From positions 1 to 5,323 of the forward strand of contig JAUWBX010000196.1 of NCBI GenBank assembly GCA_030609625.1: DNA of 5,323 bases. Direction: 5' to 3'. The notes below the pieces were generated by a model, which worked only from the letters and a program-made list of their open reading frames with translations, ran no database searches and was not told the DNA's origin. The first letter of the stretch is position 1; each line of letters starts with the position of its first letter. The translations under genes and the position numbers were made by a program. The DNA comes from Phycisphaerae bacterium (GTDB lineage Bacteria; Planctomycetota; Phycisphaerae; Sedimentisphaerales; Anaerobacaceae). Shown here piece by piece: positions 1 to 5,323 of the stretch.

Positions 1-389
1 GGAGAAGATGTATTGCCCAATGCACGCATCTCTTTTACAAAAAGAAGGCTTCCCGCATAACCGGGATTTATAACTACCGTTTGTCTTTCGTGGAGATAGG
101 GGGCAAGGCGTTTCGCCACTAAGGGATGATAATTGCCCACATAATAAACAAGAACTATTTCAGCTTGGGGAATTACCTCAGCTGGTTCATTCGTAACCTG
201 ATCCAGCAGAAACTCGCCTTGACCAGCTATGCCAGATAAGCAGATGCTCTTTCGTTCCCGAAGAACTTTGAAGTTTTCCATGTGTAAGGCTGTCCCTAAT
301 TTTACAATAGCGACCTGGTGCCCCTGCATGGCCAAAACTGCCGCCATTGCACACCCACCATGTCCACTGCCGACAATCGCAATTTTCAT
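1..389 (-). CDS. Opine (octopine/nopaline) dehydrogenase-like NAD(P)-dependent oxidoreductase, N-terminal part, cut by the left window edge
   Basis: The frame is open from ATG at 389 to the window edge, giving 129 residues with no stop. It begins MKIAIVGSGHGGCAMAAVLA, a beta strand followed by the G-x-G-x-x-G-x-x-x-A dinucleotide-binding fingerprint (residues 7-16) of a Rossmann fold. A second strand follows at about 25-30 (QVAIVK). The segment VVINPGYAGSLLF (about 105-117) is the N-P-G turn seen in NAD/NADP octopine/nopaline dehydrogenases and related 6-phosphogluconate-like enzymes. Family members reductively condense an amino acid with a 2-oxo acid. The catalytic C-terminal domain lies outside the window, so substrate cannot be judged. 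The start overlaps the stop of the upstream methyltransferase/ATP-grasp gene as ATGA (389-386), which indicates translational coupling in the same operon. No strong ribosome-binding site is visible, consistent with coupling. Alternatives are a ketopantoate-reductase-like or other Rossmann dehydrogenase. Confidence 0.8.
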   Translation of the reverse strand, partial: MKIAIVGSGHGGCAMAAVLAMQGHQVAIVKLGTALHMENFKVLRERKSICLSGIAGQGEFLLDQVTNEPAEVIPQAEIVLVYYVGNYHPLVAKRLAPYLHERQTVVINPGYAGSLLFVKEMRALGNTSS

Positions 390-2191
390 AACGTTCTGTC
401 TCGTTCCGAGCTATTTAGCATTTTCAAAAATTCTACCAAGCGCAAATTCGCACATCCGTTTCGACAAAATAGTCCTTCTTCGAAAACCCAGTCGTTCCCG
501 ATTCTCCGGTAACGACCTGGTGTATCGTCAATATACATTTGTGAAGGGTTGTATGAACCAAACACGCATTGTAATTCACTGACCAGGAAGCGCCCATCTT
601 CTGTCATAAGTACATCGAAGTCCATGCTCCGGAAGTTTCCTTTTTCTGAAATCTCAAAACACATATCCAAGCAATCTCGAGGTGGAGGACCCCAGCGCAC
701 GAGCATCGATCCGCTGTGCATGCCGTTTTTCTTGAGCTTCTCGTGTCCAAAGTACGAATCACCGATACGAATGATTCGGAATTCCCGTGCATTAGGAATA
801 TACTCCTGAAACAGAACATACCCCCATTGCTTGTCACGCTTGTCACCCGGATCACGCACAACGCCCTTTTCAAAGGCTTCCGTAATGAGATTCTCCGCTT
901 CACTGAAATTTCTAAGAATCCGAATCCCAGAACCCGCCGAGCCAATGGTTGTTTTATAAACTATCGGGTACTTAGCCAACCGTGCAAAGATTAGTGCCTC
1001 GCTTTTATCACAAAAAATGTCAGTTCGTGGATGGGGCACACTATTTGCTTTTAGCCAGTATGCCATCATTCTCTTGTTTTCATAAAGAAGAATTTCATGC
1101 AACGAAGGAAAGATAACCTTGCCCAGAGTGCTGACCAAGATCTGCACCCGCTCAATATACATGTTTCTCCAAACTGATATCCAGTGAGGTGGCCTGGCTA
1201 AAAAGGCATCGCAATCAGCCAGTCCAATCTCCTCCAGCCATGAATTTGCTGTCAAGTCAATAACTGCATATCGAACATCTAATTCCTGACAAGCATGGAT
1301 GTACATTTCAAATTCTTTTGCTTGGCCCTTGAGGATTCCAATCTTGTAATCTAATCGGCCATCTAATTTAACTTGTCCCTGTCCGTATTTAGACCAAATC
1401 TCAGAGTAGTCTCCAGACGAATCCTGAGCGAGTGTCGCCTTCTCTTGCTTCTTTCGAGAGCGAATGTCATGCTCAAGACGGAATGAGTTTCGTATCTTCT
1501 TGATGGGTTTTGCAATAAAGGAACTCATTACCGCCAACCTCACTCGTCTGGACGGCTTAAACCGCTTGCGTGAAAAAACCAGCAAACATGTCCCAAACCA
1601 AGAGAGCCCTTTTCCTTTGAGCCGCTCGCGGTAAAGACGCCTGAGACGTCTGCTAATCCAAGGTTGATAATGAAGACCCTTCGCTTCTATGCGCTTAATC
1701 CAGTAATCGGGCGGCTTCTCGTTAAGATGCCATGGATTTTGCCCATGGGAATTTGTACCGCTTGTTATAATCAGCCAATTTCGACAGTATTGTGTGAGGT
1801 TATACACAAGAACCTCCACGTACTGTTCGGCAATATGTTCGACGACCTCAACACATGTCACAAGATCAAATTTGCCTTCGAAAGACAGAGGTGAACGAAG
1901 ATCATGGAAAAGTATCATCTTCGGGTCTGTTTTCAAGATAGGCTTAACGGCTAGATTGCCCTCGACGCCTATAGAGTCCACACCCTGCTTTCGGAACTCT
2001 TCGACATAAATCCCTGTTCCACAACCGATGTCTAAATGACTATTAGGCCGCGCTACCTGGATCATCTCTCTTACAATCAATGGGGCCGTTGCGATCTTAA
2101 TTGGGTCTGCTTCGTACCTTGCTTTCGTCGCACCTGGAGGCTTGCCATACAGCTCCATATGCAAACCTTCCAAGTCGTTCTTCGTCTTCAT
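386..2191 (-). CDS. Fusion protein: N-terminal SAM-dependent methyltransferase plus C-terminal ATP-grasp ligase
   Basis: The protein is 601 aa from the ATG at 2191. Residues about 30-210 form a class I methyltransferase: motif I LDIGCGTG (53-60), an acidic end of strand 2 at VEG (76-78), and DLVTCVEVVEHI (109-120), typical of the UbiG-like/type 11-23 group. A basic, probably flexible linker spans about 205-265. Residues about 280-590 look like a pre-ATP-grasp plus ATP-grasp unit: YENKRMMAYWL (370-380), the lysine strand PIVYKT (409-414), a glycine-rich loop TIGSAGSGIR (415-424), FQEYIPNAREFR (461-472), FDVLMTEDG (525-533) and SELQCVFGS (538-546). ATP-grasp enzymes use ATP to join a carboxylate to an amine or thiol through an acyl phosphate. 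Both catalytic cores appear intact. The substrate is unknown; the Wzm/Wzt and opine-dehydrogenase neighbours suggest glycan decoration (inference). An in-frame ATG at 2218 would add nine residues, but 2191 has a good AGGAGA site and an ATGA overlap with wzt. Confidence 0.85.
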   Translation of the reverse strand: MKTKNDLEGLHMELYGKPPGATKARYEADPIKIATAPLIVREMIQVARPNSHLDIGCGTGIYVEEFRKQGVDSIGVEGNLAVKPILKTDPKMILFHDLRSPLSFEGKFDLVTCVEVVEHIAEQYVEVLVYNLTQYCRNWLIITSGTNSHGQNPWHLNEKPPDYWIKRIEAKGLHYQPWISRRLRRLYRERLKGKGLSWFGTCLLVFSRKRFKPSRRVRLAVMSSFIAKPIKKIRNSFRLEHDIRSRKKQEKATLAQDSSGDYSEIWSKYGQGQVKLDGRLDYKIGILKGQAKEFEMYIHACQELDVRYAVIDLTANSWLEEIGLADCDAFLARPPHWISVWRNMYIERVQILVSTLGKVIFPSLHEILLYENKRMMAYWLKANSVPHPRTDIFCDKSEALIFARLAKYPIVYKTTIGSAGSGIRILRNFSEAENLITEAFEKGVVRDPGDKRDKQWGYVLFQEYIPNAREFRIIRIGDSYFGHEKLKKNGMHSGSMLVRWGPPPRDCLDMCFEISEKGNFRSMDFDVLMTEDGRFLVSELQCVFGSYNPSQMYIDDTPGRYRRIGNDWVFEEGLFCRNGCANLRLVEFLKMLNSSERDRTL

Positions 2192-2841
2192 TGGTTTTCT
2201 CCTGGACATATTTCCCATTCTGCTATTTCGTGTATGATAGAAACAAGCTTCGTGCTGGTGACTCCTTGGTTACGCACGCGGAACATCAAAGCCTTTCCAA
2301 CGCGGTCGTGTAAATTGTTGAAATGATCTCCAAGCCAGATATTTACAAAATAATCGCCTTCAACAATTTTGAGCTCCGGTATAGTAGCACGAACAGTTAG
2401 CTTCTTGCCAAGGGATGCGGAAGCAACCACCTCAGGAGGGATACGCAGGTGGTAGACAAAAACACCTTCTCTGTTTTGCACGGAGAAACCAAGAATAAAT
2501 CCATTCAAAGGTAAATTATCAAGAACAGCCTCAAAACTAATAGGGTCATATAGATTGAAAACAGATACAATCTGCTCATCCTTATTAAGGATGCGGGCGG
2601 CCACGACCCGTGCGCTCCCTGGTGTGATCCGGTCATGTGTCCAATTTCTCAGATCCACCTGGTCTTTATACTGAAATTCAAAGCTACGTTCCAGATAGTC
2701 ATCCACAACAGCACCAGCCAAACCATTCAAAACAATCTTCCCTTCATCAAGAAAGATTACTCTTTCGCACAGGCTTCTCACTGCCGCCATATTATGACTC
2801 ACAAAAACTATCGTTCGTCCTTCCTGTGCCACATTCTCCAT
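2188..2841 (-). CDS. wzt: Wzt C-terminal part (H-loop and glycan-recognition domain), displaced by a frameshift from the ATPase N-terminus
   Basis: This 217-aa frame holds the rest of the exporter ATPase and is probably not an independent gene. It starts with MENVAQEGRTIVFVSHNMAA, where the histidine of VSHN is the ABC switch (H-loop) residue; ERVIFLDEGKIV follows, the last strands of the nucleotide-binding fold. From about residue 68 (GSARVVAARIL) to the end is a beta-rich region like the C-terminal carbohydrate-binding domain of Wzt proteins, which recognises the glycan to be exported. Joined to the frame at 3461-2808 with one base inserted, or by a -1 slip at 2860-2854, the product is about 424 aa, the usual length of domain-extended Wzt. 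The ATG at 2841 has no convincing ribosome-binding site, so separate expression would be poor and would yield a non-functional fragment. The TGA at 2190-2188 overlaps the next start. Confidence 0.85.
   Translation of the reverse strand: MENVAQEGRTIVFVSHNMAAVRSLCERVIFLDEGKIVLNGLAGAVVDDYLERSFEFQYKDQVDLRNWTHDRITPGSARVVAARILNKDEQIVSVFNLYDPISFEAVLDNLPLNGFILGFSVQNREGVFVYHLRIPPEVVASASLGKKLTVRATIPELKIVEGDYFVNIWLGDHFNNLHDRVGKALMFRVRNQGVTSTKLVSIIHEIAEWEICPGENQ
2198..2203 (-). promoter_or_regulatory. Shine-Dalgarno site that decides the start of the methyltransferase/ATP-grasp gene
   Basis: On the coding strand AGGAGA lies at 2203-2198. There are 7 nt between the end of AGGAG and the ATG at 2191, which is near-ideal spacing. 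The upstream in-frame ATGs at 2218 and 2209 have no comparable site. The site sits inside the last codons of wzt, whose TGA (2190-2188) overlaps the ATG as ATGA. The fusion gene can therefore be translated by ribosomes finishing wzt as well as by direct initiation. Confidence 0.75.
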
Positions 2842-3461
2842 CTTTCCCAGGCATTTTTTTGAAAAGAGGCATCTCCCACAGCTAAGACTTCATCCACAAT
2901 CAATATTTCCGGCTCTAAGTGAGCAGCTACGGCAAAGGCCAGCCGGACATACATACCACTGGAATAGCGTTTTACCGGCGTATCTAAGAATTTTTCCAAT
3001 TCGGCAAAGGCGACGATTTCATCGAATTTCTTCTTGATTTCCTGTCGGGTCATACCAAGAATGGCACCATTGAGAAAAATATTTTCCCGTCCTGTAAGTT
3101 CCGGGTGAAAGCCGGTTCCAACTTCCAGGAGGCTGGATACACGGCCTTTAATGCGAACTTTTCCAGTGGTCGGCTCGGTAATCCGGCTGAGAATCTTAAG
3201 AAGTGTCGATTTGCCTGCGCCGTTAGGGCCTATTATGCCGAGACGCTCTCCCTCTTGAACTTCAAAATTGACATCCTTGAGTGCCCACAATTCTTCCAAA
3301 TCAATTGATTCACGATTGGGCGAGAGCGGATGGCGGACACGCTGCCAAATACCTCTGGCCGTATGTGCCATTGAATCCCGCAGGGTCGCACCGCCCCTCT
3401 GCTTTTGATGGCCGATGATATATTTTTTGCCTAAGTTTTCTGCTTTGATAACAGCGTTCAT
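2808..3461 (-). CDS. wzt: Polysaccharide ABC exporter ATPase Wzt, N-terminal nucleotide-binding part, ending early at a frameshift
   Basis: This is the ATPase of a Wzm/Wzt-type exporter that moves lipid-linked O-antigen or capsule-like glycan across the inner membrane. The 217-aa frame has Walker A GPNGAGKST (78-86), the Q-loop/GTGFHPELTGREN region (about 115-127) typical of the polysaccharide/teichoic acid subfamily, the ABC signature YSSGMYVRL (166-174), and Walker B with D-loop ILIVDEVLAVGD (186-197). After DASFQK the reading changes to NAWERWRMWHRKDER and stops, which does not match the family. In the -1 frame the text continues as KCLGKMENVAQEGRTIVFVSH, as expected. The unshifted product lacks the H-loop and the glycan-binding domain, so it should not be a working ATPase. 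The gene starts 8 bp after the wzm stop with only a weak ribosome-binding site (ATAGAAAA before ATG), suggesting coupling to wzm. The cause may be sequencing error, real mutation or programmed slippage. Confidence 0.88.
   Translation of the reverse strand: MNAVIKAENLGKKYIIGHQKQRGGATLRDSMAHTARGIWQRVRHPLSPNRESIDLEELWALKDVNFEVQEGERLGIIGPNGAGKSTLLKILSRITEPTTGKVRIKGRVSSLLEVGTGFHPELTGRENIFLNGAILGMTRQEIKKKFDEIVAFAELEKFLDTPVKRYSSGMYVRLAFAVAAHLEPEILIVDEVLAVGDASFQKNAWERWRMWHRKDER
2854..2860 (-). other. Frameshift site: run of seven A on the coding strand within wzt
   Basis: The coding strand reads TTTTCAAAAAAATGCCTGGG across this run. In frame 0 it is CAA AAA AAT GCC TGG, which leads to the premature stop at 2810-2808. 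If Lys-tRNA slips back one base, or if the run had eight A, it becomes CAA AAA AAA TGC CTG, which restores the conserved Wzt sequence. A Shine-Dalgarno-like GGGAG lies 12 nt upstream (2877-2873), similar in arrangement to the stimulator of dnaX-type -1 frameshifting. However, it also encodes the conserved V-G-D of the D-loop region and may be incidental. No strong stimulatory hairpin was seen downstream. Confidence 0.85.
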
Positions 3462-3469
3462 TTTTCTAT

Positions 3470-4288
3470 TTAAATAATATCTGCAAATTTGCGCTCAGTT
3501 TTGGTGAAGAATAACGCTCCGGTGATAAAGAGCGTTATAGCAAGTCCTATGGAGACTAAGAACCCTGGCAGGTAGAGGCTTGCTTCTTTTCCTAACAGTG
3601 CCCAGCGGAAGCCGTCGATAACTCCTACCATAGGGTTGAGAGAGTACAGCAGCCTCCATTTTTCCGGTACTAAGCTGCTGCTGAAGCCTACGGGTGAGGC
3701 GTACAATCCGAATCGCACTATGAACGGCACAATGTGCTGAAAGTCACGATACTTGACATTCAGAGCGCCAATCCAGTACCCTGCTCCCAGCGATGTCAAA
3801 GCAGCAAGGAGCAACAACGCGGGCAGAACAAGAATCTTCAAGTTTGGCCAAAAACCATACCAGAGCATTAAAGCCGCGAGAATCACAAATGCTATAAGGA
3901 AATCCACGAAGCTAACCACCATCGACGTACTGGGGATAATGATACGTGGGAAATAGACCTTAGTAATCATGTTGCGGTTCGCAACCAGCGAATTACCGCT
4001 TAGGGTGAGGATACTGCTAAAAAACTGCCAGGGAAGTATCGCTGCACAAACGAGTATGGGATAGGGCGTATTCCCGGACGGCAGCTTGGCGACCCCACCG
4101 AAAATTACGGTAAGAATAACCATCGACAATAACGGGCGGATTACACTCCAGGCAATACCAATCACGGTCTGCTTGTATCGTACGAGGATATCTTTCCATG
4201 CCAGAAAATAAAAGAGTTCTCGATACGCCCAAAGCTCCTGCCAGAAGCGTTTCAAGCTTTTGTTAGGTTCAATTATAATTTCGTTCAT
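3470..4288 (-). CDS. wzm: Polysaccharide ABC exporter permease Wzm (ABC-2 type)
   Basis: This 272-aa inner-membrane protein pairs with Wzt to export lipid-linked polysaccharide. The amphipathic N-terminus leads into WKDILVRYKQTVIGIAWSVI (31-50), the family's signature before the first membrane span. Other hallmarks are ILPWQFF (84-90), NRNMITKVYFPR (104-115), LNVKYRDFQHIVPF (176-189) and SLNPMVGVIDGFRW (216-229). About six hydrophobic segments are visible, near 42-66, 76-97, 119-144, 149-174, 184-204 and 241-262, as expected for an ABC-2 permease, and the length is normal. The ATG at 4288 has AGG (4297-4295) 6 nt upstream, an adequate ribosome-binding site. It is followed after 8 bp by wzt, so the two are co-transcribed. 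The symbol follows the O-antigen nomenclature; a capsule or teichoic-acid-type exporter of the same family (TagG-like) cannot be excluded. Confidence 0.92.
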   Translation of the reverse strand: MNEIIIEPNKSLKRFWQELWAYRELFYFLAWKDILVRYKQTVIGIAWSVIRPLLSMVILTVIFGGVAKLPSGNTPYPILVCAAILPWQFFSSILTLSGNSLVANRNMITKVYFPRIIIPSTSMVVSFVDFLIAFVILAALMLWYGFWPNLKILVLPALLLLAALTSLGAGYWIGALNVKYRDFQHIVPFIVRFGLYASPVGFSSSLVPEKWRLLYSLNPMVGVIDGFRWALLGKEASLYLPGFLVSIGLAITLFITGALFFTKTERKFADII

Positions 4289-4407
4289 ATTCTACCTGAA
4301 AACTATCGAACAAATCGTTGTTACTCATTCATAGAGGACATTTTCGCCGCATTACGTCATCATTTTCCAGATAAGCATTTTCATAACAATTATTTTTTAT
4401 TCAAATA

Positions 4408-4428
4408 GGGACAGCTATACTCCGTCCC
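4408..4428. repeat. REP-like palindrome with GGGAC/GTCCC arms
   Basis: The plus strand reads GGGAC (4408-4412), an 11-nt centre, then GTCCC (4424-4428), flanked by AT-rich DNA on the left and CG on the right. The form resembles short repeated extragenic palindromes with GGGAC/GTCCC arms found scattered in many environmental bacterial genomes. Only one copy lies here, so repetition cannot be shown. It could instead be a weak hairpin of no function. Confidence 0.4.
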
Positions 4429-4433
4429 CGTCG

Positions 4434-4458
4434 GTTGCATTGAAAAAATCAATGTAAC
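4434..4458. repeat. Imperfect inverted repeat, 10-bp arms with one mismatch around an A5 centre
   Basis: GTTGCATTGA (4434-4443) and TCAATGTAAC (4449-4458) are reverse complements except at one position, where a G faces a T. The centre is AAAAA (4444-4448). Such a symmetric AT-rich site upstream of an operon could be an operator for a dimeric regulator or an RNA hairpin. No regulator is present in the window to support either reading. Confidence 0.5.
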
Positions 4459-4493
4459 TTCCAGTAACAACACAACTTATGCCACTATCCCAA

Positions 4494-4511
4494 TGCCGGT
4501 TTTCACCGGCA
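4494..4511. repeat. Perfect 7-bp GC-rich hairpin just downstream of the EpsI-type gene
   Basis: TGCCGGT (4494-4500) and ACCGGCA (4505-4511) are perfect reverse complements around a TTTC loop (GAAA when read on the minus strand, a stable GNRA tetraloop). The hairpin lies 23 bp past the stop codon of the EpsI-type gene in its direction of transcription. No T-run follows on that strand, so it is not a classic intrinsic terminator. It may act as an mRNA 3'-end stabiliser or a weak pause site. Confidence 0.55.
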
Positions 4512-4534
4512 ATGGGCCGGTCTATTTCAAAACA

Positions 4535-5308
4535 TCATCTATTGATGTTGCTGTATTCAACCGCCCGGACTTTGCCGTTTTCGTTTGGGAGATAATCCAG
4601 AACCAAGTCTGTTACATTCTTCGCTATCGTTCTGATGGAATTCTCCAGCGCCGAAGTTATTTGAACCTGTGCCACGTATCGAGCCCAGTCTCCGGCAATG
4701 TTGGGTCTTCGACCAAGTGGTCCGGAAAAAACATTCTCATCAGCCGTAAGCTGGCCGTTCAAGATGTAGAAGCTCAAGACAACTTTCTGCTCGTTCGTTG
4801 GAGCGGGTTTATGGAAGCGATGTATCAAACAAGGTATTTGTCGGCCGGCTCGCGAGATAAATTGCGAGGGTTCTGTACCATCATGGATCCAGCCATATCC
4901 GGGATAGCACACCCGAGGTCGATGACCCAGTATGCCCCCTGGGTGGGACGAGCAATATACGATATAAACATCGGCCCATGCCCTGGTGACAGAGTTAATA
5001 TATCTCCGGCTCACAAAATCATCCGCAAAGTTCTTCTCCATATATTCCTTAGTAGTATTAGGAATGGACAAATCTTTGCCGACCCAGTTGCCAATTTGCG
5101 AGGGGAAGGCACTCAGAGGTACGGGCAGCGTGATGGCGGTATCAACGATGCGCTTCAAGCCGGCTGCCAGAACACGGTAAGTTATGCCGGCGGATACCAA
5201 AAGCAGAACAGCCAAAATCCATACGAACCATAGCGGGGTTTTACCCCACAGGACACCTTGCGGTGCTGTTGCCGCTCGCATCGAATAGTTATATCCAATC
5301 GGATACAT
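4535..5308 (-). CDS. epsI: EpsI-family (DUF3485) exosortase-associated membrane-anchored protein
   Basis: The protein is 257 aa from the ATG at 5308. A single hydrophobic segment at about residues 26-48 (WFVWILAVLLLVSAG) would anchor it in the inner membrane, with the rest extracytoplasmic. After the anchor come the family landmarks IGNWVGKDL (72-80), VYIVYCSSHPGG (114-125) and GHRPRVCYPGYGW (128-140), the H-x-P-x-x-C-x-P-G signature of EpsI/DUF3485 proteins. These are encoded with, or fused to, exosortases in exopolysaccharide and PEP-CTERM sorting loci; their biochemical activity is not settled. The start is uncertain. The frame stays open to the window edge (codons for R-L-Y-P-L precede this ATG), so the gene may be longer or fused to an upstream exosortase. 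A further ATG at 5281 sits closer to the membrane anchor. The C-terminus is complete. The 246-bp gap to wzm suggests a separate or only loosely linked transcription unit. Confidence 0.82.
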   Translation of the reverse strand: MYPIGYNYSMRAATAPQGVLWGKTPLWFVWILAVLLLVSAGITYRVLAAGLKRIVDTAITLPVPLSAFPSQIGNWVGKDLSIPNTTKEYMEKNFADDFVSRRYINSVTRAWADVYIVYCSSHPGGILGHRPRVCYPGYGWIHDGTEPSQFISRAGRQIPCLIHRFHKPAPTNEQKVVLSFYILNGQLTADENVFSGPLGRRPNIAGDWARYVAQVQITSALENSIRTIAKNVTDLVLDYLPNENGKVRAVEYSNINR

Positions 5309-5323
5309 CAAAGGATATAGCCT

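Larger units (their letters stand above)
4289..4534. other. Noncoding gap between the EpsI-type gene and wzm
   Basis: These 246 bp contain no convincing gene on either strand. They hold three inverted-repeat elements (4494-4511, 4434-4458, 4408-4428) and an AT-rich stretch around 4385-4407. Because the operon from wzm onward is tightly packed, this gap is the natural place for its promoter. I could not find a -35/-10 pair with good matches and spacing on the minus strand, so no promoter is called. Confidence 0.7.

Noticed and set aside
229..582. A 117-codon plus-strand frame at the left edge
   Set aside because: It is antisense to the opine dehydrogenase start and the end of the ATP-grasp domain, both of which have recognisable motifs. 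Its translation resembles no known fold.
604..945. A 113-codon minus-strand frame
   Set aside because: It is an alternate frame wholly inside the ATP-grasp coding region, whose intact motifs lie in the other frame.
2188..2841. The C-terminal Wzt frame as an independent glycan-binding protein gene
   Set aside because: It begins in the middle of the ATPase fold, includes the H-loop, and has no good ribosome-binding site. It is better explained as the displaced second half of wzt.
4289..4430. A sigma-70 promoter for wzm
   Set aside because: TTGAAT- and TTGTTA-like hexamers are present on the minus strand, but none has a -10-like hexamer at 16-18 bp spacing.
4494..4511. Hairpin as an intrinsic terminator for the EpsI-type gene
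   Set aside because: The stem is good but no T-run follows it on the minus strand (the bases after it are TTGGGATAG).
4493..5233. A 246-codon open frame on the plus strand
   Set aside because: It lies almost entirely antisense to the EpsI-type gene, whose product has clear family motifs, a membrane anchor and sensible composition. The plus-strand translation shows no recognisable domain.
1..5323. CRISPR arrays, tRNA/rRNA genes, insertion sequences or toxin-antitoxin genes
   Set aside because: No regularly spaced direct repeats, cloverleaf-like sequence, transposase motif or small paired genes were seen. The window is filled by the glycan-locus genes.

Overview
The window is a bacterial cell-surface polysaccharide locus. 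Every gene reads on the minus strand, so transcription runs from high to low coordinates. Composition is moderate in GC. An EpsI-type exosortase-associated protein next to a Wzm/Wzt polysaccharide exporter points to a Gram-negative, envelope-building bacterium with an exosortase/PEP-CTERM system. Planctomycetota or a related environmental lineage would fit, but no taxonomic marker is present and this assignment is weak.

Layout in transcription order. (1) About 5308-4535: an EpsI/DUF3485-family protein, with one N-terminal membrane anchor and a conserved H-x-P-x-x-C-x-P-G motif. Its frame is still open at the right edge. (2) 4534-4289: a 246-bp gap with three palindromic elements and no recognisable gene. 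(3) 4288-3470: wzm, the ABC-2 permease. (4) 3461-2188: wzt, the cognate ATPase with a C-terminal glycan-recognition domain, split by an apparent -1 frameshift at a seven-A run (2860-2854 on the coding strand). (5) 2191-386: an uncommon fusion of a SAM-dependent methyltransferase and an ATP-grasp ligase. (6) 389 to beyond the left edge: the N-terminal 129 residues of an octopine/nopaline (opine) dehydrogenase-like NAD(P) oxidoreductase.

Genes 3-6 look like one operon: wzm and wzt are 8 bp apart, and the next two junctions are ATGA start/stop overlaps. A plausible joint role is that Wzm/Wzt exports a lipid-linked glycan, while the methyltransferase/ATP-grasp fusion and the opine dehydrogenase make and attach a decoration. 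The opine dehydrogenase would reductively join an amino acid to a 2-oxo acid, the ATP-grasp domain would form an amide, and the methyltransferase would methylate or cap. This is inference from domain content and gene order. The most interesting points are this putative opine-decoration module and the frameshift that separates the Wzt Walker B region from its H-loop.
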